A DNA stretch of 12,598 bases from G963674685 sp964591275 (GTDB taxonomy: Bacteria > Lernaellota > Lernaellaia > JACKCT01): positions 1-12,598 of the forward strand of contig CAZQAE010000114.1 in assembly GCA_964591275.1 (NCBI GenBank), in the 5' to 3' direction. Below the pieces are notes generated by a model. It had not been told where the DNA came from and made no database searches. It saw only the letters and a program-made list of their open reading frames with translations. Position 1 is the first letter of the stretch. The number at the start of each line of letters is the position of its first letter. A program made the translations under genes and the position numbers. Positions 6,247 to 12,598 of this stretch are shown one piece after another.

Positions 6247-7647
6247 ATGGTCGATATGACACAAAATAATCTCATCGCCAAAATCGCCTCATGGCCTTTG
6301 ATGGCGGCGTTCGCTTTGCTTCTTTTCCTGGCTGCCTGCACATGCGTCGGCGACGACGATGATGATGACTCGGACGAAGATTCCGATCACTTGGACGATG
6401 ACGACTCCGGCGATGACGATTTCTGGCCGGACGACGACAGCGCCCAATACGACGGCCTTGAGCGCATAGAGTTTGAAACGCCGACGCGCGCGATTCCCAA
6501 GGGATTTTCCAAGACCTTTAAAGCCGTTGCGCACTTTGAGGGAGGCGCGACATCGACTCAATCCGAGTTTGACTTTTTCACCAGCGACGAATCCTTATTG
6601 ACGGTCGATGAAGACGGCCTCGCCACGGGTGAAAGAAACGGAAGCGTCGCGCTGTACGCACGCCTTGGCGATGTCACGGGCGAGGCGCAAGTCATCGTCG
6701 GCGCCGACATCTTTTTCTTTGACGCCGTGGCCGGAGTTATTGCTTCTTATGACCGGGGAAGGGACCGGGTGAAAGACGATCACTTCGAGGTCGGAGGCCC
6801 TGTCGCGCAAAACCCCATTGACATGCAAATTTGGGAAAACCATGCCTACATTGTCGAAAGTAGCGGCGCATCCGCCGACATCGTCATCGTCGATCTTTTC
6901 TCCGGAGAAACACAGACCCTGATCGTTCCCGGACTCGACAGCCCCCGTGATATCAAAGTTGTTTACGACTATGCTTTCGTGACCGGCGCGTTGTCGGACA
7001 ACTTCGCCCGCATCGACTTGCTGGACCTCACTTTTGAAATTTACGAACTGCCGGAAGGATGCACGCCCAACGGATTGGAAGTGATGTCCGGGCGGGCTTT
7101 CGTCGCCTGTAATTATTTCGATGCGGATGAAAACGATTACGGCGATCCGGGTCGTGTGGCGGACGTGAATCTCGAAAGCGGTGAAACGACACTGATTGAC
7201 GCCTCGCAGGTCAATCCGGGAAGTTTGGCGCTTTCGCCCGACGATTCGGCTTTGTACGTGGTTTGCACCGGCGACTACGCCGGCCAGCATGGCGTCATTG
7301 ACGAGATCGACATTGCTTCCGGCGAAATTGTCGACAGTTTTGCGCTTGGCCGCGCCCCCGGCGACATCGCGATAAACTCCGAAGGCTTCGCTTTCATTGG
7401 CGAGAACCTTGACGGTTTTGTGTACGTCGTCGACACCGGCGACAACTCCGTACTTCGCGGCGATGCCAATCCCATTGAAATAAGCGGCGCCTGGTGGACT
7501 TCTGACATTCGCATCAGCCCATTTTCCGGCCATGTGTTTGTCGGCGACTGGATCAACGCGCAAACGGTCATTTTCGACCCTTCAGATTTTTCCGTCGTCG
7601 AAAATATCAATACTGATAACGCCGGCGGCTACATTTTTTGGGAGTGA
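6247..7647 (+). CDS. Second BIG2 plus beta-propeller lipoprotein, paralog of the preceding gene
   Basis: The 466-aa product repeats the architecture of its upstream neighbour: signal peptide with canonical lipobox LAAC (Cys31), Asp-rich linker (about 36-66), BIG2-like domain (about 72-149, with SDESLLTVDEDGLATGERNG) and propeller (about 150-466). Matching landmarks are IVGADIFFFDAV, YGDPGRVA, ALYVVCTGDY and a terminal GYIFWE. The Cys pair GCTPN / AFVACN is conserved; an extra Cys sits in YVVCTGDY. The linker lacks the regular tetrapeptide repeat. ATG 6247 is only 3 bases from AAAGGA (6238-6243). The in-frame ATG 6256 is an alternative start, also with suboptimal spacing. It probably belongs to the riboswitch transcript by read-through of the intergenic hairpin. 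The role is presumably binding of the same or a related ligand. Confidence 0.83.
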   Translation: MVDMTQNNLIAKIASWPLMAAFALLLFLAACTCVGDDDDDDSDEDSDHLDDDDSGDDDFWPDDDSAQYDGLERIEFETPTRAIPKGFSKTFKAVAHFEGGATSTQSEFDFFTSDESLLTVDEDGLATGERNGSVALYARLGDVTGEAQVIVGADIFFFDAVAGVIASYDRGRDRVKDDHFEVGGPVAQNPIDMQIWENHAYIVESSGASADIVIVDLFSGETQTLIVPGLDSPRDIKVVYDYAFVTGALSDNFARIDLLDLTFEIYELPEGCTPNGLEVMSGRAFVACNYFDADENDYGDPGRVADVNLESGETTLIDASQVNPGSLALSPDDSALYVVCTGDYAGQHGVIDEIDIASGEIVDSFALGRAPGDIAINSEGFAFIGENLDGFVYVVDTGDNSVLRGDANPIEISGAWWTSDIRISPFSGHVFVGDWINAQTVIFDPSDFSVVENINTDNAGGYIFWE

Positions 7648-7655
7648 TCACAATA

Positions 7656-10055
7656 ATGCGGGATTTTCACATGCGCTTGATGCTACTAATGCTCGTCGCG
7701 GCGCTGGCTTTCGCCTGTGCATGCGGGGACGATGACGACGATTCATCCTCCGATGTAGCAACCGACGACGATACCGATGATGACCTCAATGATGATCTTG
7801 ACGATGATGTGAATGATGACCTCAACGACGACGCGGATGATGATCTTGACGACGATCTAAACGACGACGTGGATGATGACCTCAATGATGACGTCGATGA
7901 TGACACGACCGAACCCCTCGATCCTGAAGGCGATGAGGATCGGGACGGCGTGACGAACGGCGTTGAAGAATCAGACGGCACGGACCCACGCAATCCCGCC
8001 GACGCCCTGTCCTGGCATCCGGAAATTATCGAATACCCGCGTTTACTTCTGGACCGTAATGGTTGGGAGATTGTTAAACAAAAAATACTCGACGGCGTTC
8101 CCGAATACGTCGCCCAATACAATCGCGTTCTCAGTCGCGCAGGCCGCGAAGCGCAAACGCAGCCGGAGGGAGTATTCTCTCCGGGCGTTCTGCAGGGCAA
8201 CAGTTTCATCGCACGCTCTGTCGCCTTCGTCGCCTTCGTCGATGATGATCCCGAAATGGCGTTGAAAGCCTCGCAGATTCTCGATATGTCGGAAGTCCGC
8301 ATGGACCTTTTGCCTCTCGCCGAGTTCGACCATGCAACGATTTTGGGCGGCGCCGCGATGCTCTATTTCAGCCAGACCTATGATCTGTTGGCGGGTTTTG
8401 AACTGGTCTCAAGCGAGGAACTGACCGCATGCATGCAAAGCCTGCGTGAAATGGCCGCGCGTCTTTGGGCATACCATGTTGAGGGCTTGTGGAGGATTCT
8501 CCTCGGTCTCACGCAAAACAACCACAACGTCCGCTTTGCCTCAGGAATAGGCGCTGTCGGCATGACCCTGAACTTCCTTCCCGAAGCCGCCCGGTACGTC
8601 AACTATGGCATTGGCGACGCCACGTATTTTCTTTTGGATTGGCAAAGCTGTGATGGCGGCTGCCAGGCGGAAGGACCGAATTATCTCGACTATTCCGCGG
8701 GATGCTATCTGCCGTTCTTTTTGGCGTATCATCGCTTTGCACAAGGCGAAACGTATCCCTACCGCATCGACTGCCGAAACCGTTTTTCACCATCGTGCGT
8801 TGAGGAAAATGCCGAGGTCCCGGATCCCTGGGTCGATCCCAGACTGGCCGATGTGCACAAATGGCGATTGTCTCTTGTCATGCCAAACGGCTACGCGCCG
8901 AATATTGATGACGCGAATTTTTCCTGCGGCTACCCGGCTCTTATGGCGGCCATTCACCAGGACCCTCATCAGCAATGGATTTACACCGATAGCCAGCGAT
9001 GCCGCAACGCCGGAGGAAGTCTGGACCTGGAGCACCTGGCCCTGCTCGATCAGGCGCCTGTTTCCGAGCCGCCGGATTTCGGCCCGACAATTTTAATGGA
9101 ACCGGCGGGGCAGGCAATCCTGCGCGACGGCTGGGGCGTCGATGATTTCTATGCGCTGGTTATCGGCGAACACGGCAACGCGCGTGCTCACGGCACGGGA
9201 CATGAACAACCCGACGCCACGAGCTTCATCTTCTACGCTCTGGGCGAACTGTTTGCCGTCGATTCGGGCTACATTAGCTGGACCGAGCGAGATCGCGTTG
9301 CCCATGCATGGAATCACAACCTCATCCTCGTGGACGGGCAGGGACCGCCGTCGGGTCTTTTCGGCCTTGCCTGCGACGTGGATGCTTACCTTAGCGATCT
9401 CGTGGATGAGGACTGGCTGAAAATGGTCCGGGTCAACGCAACCTACGCCCATACGGATGTCGAGCGCCTTGTCGGCATGATTCCCGGCTTTTCCTTCTTT
9501 ACAATCGACCGCGCCACGCCCGAAAACTCGCGGCTATTCACATGGCAATTTCATGTCAATGCCGGCGGTTCGACTGACGGCGAAATGACGGTGGAAGGCG
9601 GCCAGGCCCTTATCGAGCGTCCAAGCGCTGTCATGGGCCTTCACCTGGCTTCGAACCTCGATGGGGTGGAATACGAAATCATCGAGCGGGACCACGGTTT
9701 CACGCACAGCGGCATCCAAACGCATGATGTTTATGAGGCGAGCGCGCAAGGTTCGGACGCCCTTTTCCTGTCGGTGGAGCCAGTAGCCCCGCAAGCAGGC
9801 GATCTGCCTCCGGTCAGTTTTCATCGAGACGGGCAGCGCGTTATCGCCGCGATGATCGAAACCGAGCAGCGCCTGATTTTCATCGCCACGCAGCTTGACG
9901 ACGGCGTCATAGAGATTCCCACCGATTTCAGCGACCTGCCGCCGATTCAAAGCGACGCGAGAAGTTTTGTTCTTTCCGTGCATCCTGACACACAGGAGAT
10001 TCTCAACCTCCACATGGACGGCGGCTCGTATCTGAACTTCGAAGGCGGGGGATGA
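7656..10055 (+). CDS. Heparinase II/III-like lipoprotein (putative polysaccharide lyase)
   Basis: The start is ATG 7656, 8 bases after the previous stop, with GGGAG (7640-7644) upstream; ATG 7671 is a plausible alternative. The product is 799 aa. A hydrophobic signal ends AFACAC (Cys21 or Cys23 lipidated). Then come a twelve-unit Asp-rich tetrapeptide repeat (36-83) and a thrombospondin type-3-like calcium motif (DEDRDGVTNGVEESDGTDP, 93-111). An alpha-helical toroid-like region (about 125-460) follows, and a beta-rich C-terminal domain opens with HGNARAHGTGHEQPDATSF (from about 506) and continues to AWNHNLILVDGQG. The last segments match the heparinase II/III superfamily, where a His-rich HGH-type motif precedes a beta-sandwich and an NHN/HNT-type motif. 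The substrate is unknown; uronic-acid-containing polysaccharide is usual for the family. The spacing suggests co-transcription with the propeller genes. Confidence 0.8.
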   Translation: MRDFHMRLMLLMLVAALAFACACGDDDDDSSSDVATDDDTDDDLNDDLDDDVNDDLNDDADDDLDDDLNDDVDDDLNDDVDDDTTEPLDPEGDEDRDGVTNGVEESDGTDPRNPADALSWHPEIIEYPRLLLDRNGWEIVKQKILDGVPEYVAQYNRVLSRAGREAQTQPEGVFSPGVLQGNSFIARSVAFVAFVDDDPEMALKASQILDMSEVRMDLLPLAEFDHATILGGAAMLYFSQTYDLLAGFELVSSEELTACMQSLREMAARLWAYHVEGLWRILLGLTQNNHNVRFASGIGAVGMTLNFLPEAARYVNYGIGDATYFLLDWQSCDGGCQAEGPNYLDYSAGCYLPFFLAYHRFAQGETYPYRIDCRNRFSPSCVEENAEVPDPWVDPRLADVHKWRLSLVMPNGYAPNIDDANFSCGYPALMAAIHQDPHQQWIYTDSQRCRNAGGSLDLEHLALLDQAPVSEPPDFGPTILMEPAGQAILRDGWGVDDFYALVIGEHGNARAHGTGHEQPDATSFIFYALGELFAVDSGYISWTERDRVAHAWNHNLILVDGQGPPSGLFGLACDVDAYLSDLVDEDWLKMVRVNATYAHTDVERLVGMIPGFSFFTIDRATPENSRLFTWQFHVNAGGSTDGEMTVEGGQALIERPSAVMGLHLASNLDGVEYEIIERDHGFTHSGIQTHDVYEASAQGSDALFLSVEPVAPQAGDLPPVSFHRDGQRVIAAMIETEQRLIFIATQLDDGVIEIPTDFSDLPPIQSDARSFVLSVHPDTQEILNLHMDGGSYLNFEGGG
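7761..7904 (+). repeat. Twelve-unit Asp-rich tetrapeptide repeat coding tract
   Basis: Residues 36-83 of the heparinase-like lipoprotein are twelve four-residue units of the form T/L/V/A followed by DDD or NDD, encoded with a 12-bp period. Mixed GAT/GAC and AAT/AAC codons show that the units have diverged at the DNA level while keeping the acidic pattern. Confidence 0.9.
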
Positions 10056-10070
10056 GTATTTTTATCGGAT

Positions 10071-10101
10071 GCGAAAAAGGATTTTACTCCGGTTTTTTCG
10101 C
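10071..10101. terminator. Bidirectional-type intrinsic terminator after the heparinase-like gene
   Basis: GCGAAAAA (10071-10078) pairs with TTTTTCGC (10094-10101), with A- and T-runs on both arms, 15 bases after the stop. It would end the plus-strand operon and may also act on the opposite strand. From here to 10318 the sequence is AT-richer and non-coding, apart from a doubtful 31-codon minus-strand frame. Confidence 0.65.
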
Positions 10102-10226
10102 CTTCCTTTCATCCAACATTCGTAGCCAAGCTGCCTGCATTGGCGGAGTAGGTCCGGTTTTGGGGATTAATATGGCCATTTCCTGGTGAAATATGTAGCA
10201 CATTATTGCGGTTTTGTCAAGCAATA

Positions 10227-10322
10227 TCAATGAGTTATGTGCTTTTTAAGGGACGACGAGTTAGACTGTTTTGCAGGAACGGCAATTTTAGTGCCATTCT
10301 CAACTGTCACGAATTCTTTTAA
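10227..10322 (-). other. Possible 31-codon coding remnant
   Basis: A minus-strand frame bounded by stops reads LKEFVTVENGTKIAVPAKQ and then a Ser/Lys-rich end before TGA. The beginning looks protein-like (alternating beta-type residues), but there is no ATG; GTG would be the only start, giving VTVENG. It overlaps the stop of the Cys-rich lipoprotein gene by 4 bases in another frame. It may be the 3' end of a decayed gene or chance. Confidence 0.2.
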
Positions 10323-10792
10323 TCAAAGTATTCGCATATGTCCCAAGCTCTTATGCAACCATAGGACGGCGCACAAGCACCTATAAGCTGCTCAGGATCA
10401 TACTCACATGCTCTAACGATCAATTCACCACAAGGCTCAATGCCTTTAGATATCAAAAACGCTTTCGCATTCTCAATAAACATGCTACGTGAATGGCAGG
10501 TATAAACACCGTCCATGGACGATTCATATGTGGAGCAACCTATATCCCAGCATGGATCAACAAAATATTCAACGCATCCATCATTATAATCATTACAGCC
10601 ACATGAATAATAATCATCACATCCTGTCAGGTCATCATCGCTCTCGTCATCATCGTTGTCATCCGTGTCGTCATCGTCATCCTGTGAACTGTCGCTGTTG
10701 TCATCGTCATCAGAAGCCTTGTGATAGCAAGATTGCCACAAGAAAATACTGATAATTATCACGAGCATGCAAGGGATTTTTTTGTTGGTCAT
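10319..10792 (-). CDS. Small cysteine-rich, Asp-rich lipoprotein, candidate immunity partner of the upstream effector
   Basis: ATG 10792 follows GAGAGG on the minus strand with good spacing, and the Shine-Dalgarno touches the stop of the upstream gene (10-base gap), indicating translational coupling. The 157-aa product has a short n-region (MTNKK), a hydrophobic core and WQSC (Cys22). An acidic Asp/Ser linker (about 28-55) follows, then about 100 residues with 12 cysteines (for example YSCGCNDYNDGC and PCWDIGC) that end EYFD. The even Cys count suggests a disulfide-stabilised periplasmic or surface domain. I recognise no family. Composition is AT-rich like its partner, unlike the rest of the window, yet it carries the host-style Asp linker. 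An immunity function is inferred from position next to a cell-wall amidase-like gene; a co-secreted accessory protein is an alternative. Confidence 0.75.
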   Translation of the reverse strand: MTNKKIPCMLVIIISIFLWQSCYHKASDDDDNSDSSQDDDDDTDDNDDDESDDDLTGCDDYYSCGCNDYNDGCVEYFVDPCWDIGCSTYESSMDGVYTCHSRSMFIENAKAFLISKGIEPCGELIVRACEYDPEQLIGACAPSYGCIRAWDICEYFD

Positions 10793-10802
10793 TCTACACC
10801 TC

Positions 10803-12598
10803 TCAAGTGTTATCTCTCACATCAATGAAACCATCTGGATAAGTATCTGGATTACAGTGCTCACTCCACGAAACTGTTGGGCAATTACCCCAAGCAGAAT
10901 CATCCTCACTTGTAGCTTCCTTCAATGTGTAATCATCCGAAATGTTGACTCGCTTTGATTGGTTGCCACCAATGGCTCTGAATACATTTTCATCTCTAGT
11001 AGGATCAAAACCATCCACCCACTCGATAAAGAAAGTCGAATGGGTTGATCTCCTGATTTTTGTATAAAAACCAGGCTTCACATCTTGAAAGTCAAATCTG
11101 CTGAACCTATACCAAGGGCATGTAATGTAGTTTATTTTCCTCTCGAAAGCTTCATCGGAAAAGTATCTGTCAACGAAATCAGACCCCCAATTATGTAATG
11201 AATTTCTGTACTCAGGTTCGTGCATATGTGAAGTTGTATTCTTAATCACATATAGAGCAAAATCACTACACCACGAGACAGGATTCTCTGCCCAAAACAA
11301 AACATGATTATCACTACAATATCTTATCCACTGACCGGGCCGTTTCGGATGCCAGGATTGTCCTAATTCATTTGCCGCAAAGGCCAAAATCGAATCCGGT
11401 CTTGGCAGTCCTTCTATGCCGACCCGACTCAATTTATGCTTCTTTATCCCTTCATCCAAAACCAATGGGTGACCATAAGAAATGCTTCTGTTCCACCCAG
11501 GATGAGGAGGCTTCCATGAGTAAATCAGTGTATTATTTAAAAATATTTCAATATCACTAATATTTACAATTTTATCACCTGGGTTTTTTACACCGATCTC
11601 AATATGGTTAAAAGCCACAGTATCTTTTCCACTGCAAGCTCCTTCTCTTAATTCTTGAGGGACATCCATTAATAGCGGCGTGCTTTTTTTGTTGACACCG
11701 TAATATAAATAGTCCGCTGAAGCAAGTAACAAAATCAAAGAATAATACTTACTTTCGTCACCAGACAATACTGCATTCCATAGTACATCAATAAAGTCTC
11801 TCTTTTCCGCAAATTGTACTTTACTTCTAATGCCGACATCAAAGTTAAAATCCAGAATCGATCTTCCAGTGTGGTACGTACCCACTTTGACATAAGCTGG
11901 AACGCCAGAGGAGACAGGGCCACTCCTTCTCGAACTATCACCTGGTACTGGTGATCCGTTTAATGTTACATATGAGTTAAAAATAAACCCATGATACCAA
12001 GGTGGTGGATTTCTCTGAACTTGACCTAAATTGTATGGCAAGGGATTATCTGGATTGCCTCCAGATAATACTAATGGCGATTTTGACATTCGGGTAAAAA
12101 ATTGTTCCATTATGGCAGGATTATCAATATGACCCTCATAGAGTTTTATTTTATTATCTTCTGTTTTTATTTTGATATTTTCTCTTTGCCTCAAAACACT
12201 TGAAAGTGTTTTATCAATTTCCAAATAAAAAGTAAAAATGTCATTACTTGATACTTTGTAGAATAGCTTATTAAGATATTCAATACTCTTATTGTTTGTG
12301 TCATTTTTTATTTCACAATTTAATACCCTTTTCGGTTCTTGGCGCAATCGACAGATAAATGGAATGCATTTCTTATCCTTGTCCTTTACTTGTTCTACAG
12401 AAGACCCACCTCCCAACGGCTTTCCGTCAGTGCCATACGCAGTCAACGGTGAATCCTTCGGGACGATCCTGGCCGGTTTCAAGCCGTCTTCCTGCGGCCC
12501 TGGTTTCCAGGGAACCAGCGGACTGTCTTTCGGCACAACCTTAAGCGGCTTATAGGGGCTATCGGAATCGGCGACGTTGCTGGAAAATAATTTATCTC
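10803..12598 (-). CDS. Large protein with C-terminal CHAP/TIGR02594-like cysteine amidase domain, 5' partial
   Basis: The frame is open to the right edge (first complete codon 12596), so the start lies outside; 597 residues are visible. Numbers below count from an internal GTG at 12536. The first ~50 residues are proline-rich, with VVPKDSPLVPW and IVPKDSPLTAY as a near-repeat, and are encoded by G+C-rich DNA. The remainder is AT-rich and largely unrecognised. Near the C-terminus, NPVSWCSDFALYVIKN (Cys423), STHSTFFIEWVDG (His499) and FRAIGGNQSKRVNIS (523-527 GGNQS) match the Cys-His-GGNQ layout of CHAP-type/TIGR02594 peptidoglycan amidases. The C-terminal domain would therefore cleave cell wall or an amide bond. 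A polymorphic-toxin or phage/contractile-system effector is plausible. The N-terminal delivery module is not visible. The gene is followed at 10 bases by a Cys-rich lipoprotein. Confidence 0.72.
   Translation of the reverse strand, partial: DKLFSSNVADSDSPYKPLKVVPKDSPLVPWKPGPQEDGLKPARIVPKDSPLTAYGTDGKPLGGGSSVEQVKDKDKKCIPFICRLRQEPKRVLNCEIKNDTNNKSIEYLNKLFYKVSSNDIFTFYLEIDKTLSSVLRQRENIKIKTEDNKIKLYEGHIDNPAIMEQFFTRMSKSPLVLSGGNPDNPLPYNLGQVQRNPPPWYHGFIFNSYVTLNGSPVPGDSSRRSGPVSSGVPAYVKVGTYHTGRSILDFNFDVGIRSKVQFAEKRDFIDVLWNAVLSGDESKYYSLILLLASADYLYYGVNKKSTPLLMDVPQELREGACSGKDTVAFNHIEIGVKNPGDKIVNISDIEIFLNNTLIYSWKPPHPGWNRSISYGHPLVLDEGIKKHKLSRVGIEGLPRPDSILAFAANELGQSWHPKRPGQWIRYCSDNHVLFWAENPVSWCSDFALYVIKNTTSHMHEPEYRNSLHNWGSDFVDRYFSDEAFERKINYITCPWYRFSRFDFQDVKPGFYTKIRRSTHSTFFIEWVDGFDPTRDENVFRAIGGNQSKRVNISDDYTLKEATSEDDSAWGNCPTVSWSEHCNPDTYPDGFIDVRDNT

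Noticed and set aside
6595..7563. 322-codon minus-strand open frame
   Set aside because: It lies wholly antisense to the second propeller gene, has no recognisable domain and is explained by the G+C-rich codon pattern of the real gene.
7638..7655. TTG start for the heparinase-like gene, overlapping the previous stop
   Set aside because: ATG 7656 (or 7671) gives a normal lipoprotein signal peptide and a usable Shine-Dalgarno; the TTG adds residues with no signal-peptide character.
4841..7904. Regular 12-bp-period repeats that might be mistaken for a CRISPR or minisatellite array
   Set aside because: The periodicity is in frame, encodes DDDV-type units inside signal-peptide-bearing proteins and has no spacers. 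No CRISPR array is present in the window.
10489..10752. His-rich plus-strand frame of 87 codons that could suggest a metal-binding protein
   Set aside because: It is the antisense reading of the Asp-rich, Cys-rich lipoprotein; CAT/CAC codons arise from complementing ATG/GTG-phase Asp codons. The minus-strand gene has signal peptide, lipobox and Shine-Dalgarno.

Overview
The window looks like a chromosome segment from a Gram-negative, probably uncultured bacterium of deltaproteobacterial type. Most of it has moderately high G+C. Its most striking signature is that all five complete genes encode lipoproteins whose lipidated cysteine is followed closely by a long aspartate-rich linker. I have seen this style in uncultured delta-like lineages such as Lernaellota-type genomes, but that placement is a weak inference.

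Left part (1-4278). The window opens with the last 34 codons of a response-regulator receiver domain, then a spacer with short tandem repeats and an AT-rich quasi-palindrome. A lipoprotein with a six-hairpin (alpha/alpha)6 glycosidase-like fold follows (384-2873). Convergent to it is a broken glycerol-1-phosphate dehydrogenase remnant (about 2877-3582, minus). Its missing 5' part abuts a 5'-truncated, nonsense-mutated IS630-type transposase (3583-4278, plus).

Centre (4395-10101). This is the most interesting unit: a sigma70-like promoter, a compact cobalamin riboswitch closed by a P1 stem, an intrinsic terminator, and a second hairpin that pairs perfectly with the Shine-Dalgarno sequence of the first gene. 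Then come two paralogous lipoproteins (482 and 466 aa), each with an Asp-rich linker, a BIG2 immunoglobulin-like domain and a YncE-like beta-propeller. The third gene is a heparinase II/III-like lipoprotein. Riboswitch control plus the propeller fold strongly recalls BtuG, the surface cobalamin-binding lipoprotein of Bacteroides. My working model is a B12-repressed set of surface lipoproteins for cobalamin capture, with a polysaccharide-lyase-like partner. No btuB, btuF or other transport gene is visible here.

Right part (10102-12598). Composition becomes clearly AT-rich. On the minus strand lies a long gene, open past the right edge. It has a G+C-rich proline-rich N-terminal part, an AT-rich body and a C-terminal CHAP/TIGR02594-like cysteine amidase domain. 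Ten bases downstream is a small, 12-cysteine lipoprotein. The arrangement fits a horizontally acquired cell-wall-degrading effector with a periplasmic or surface immunity lipoprotein, but the immunity role is inferred only from position and topology.
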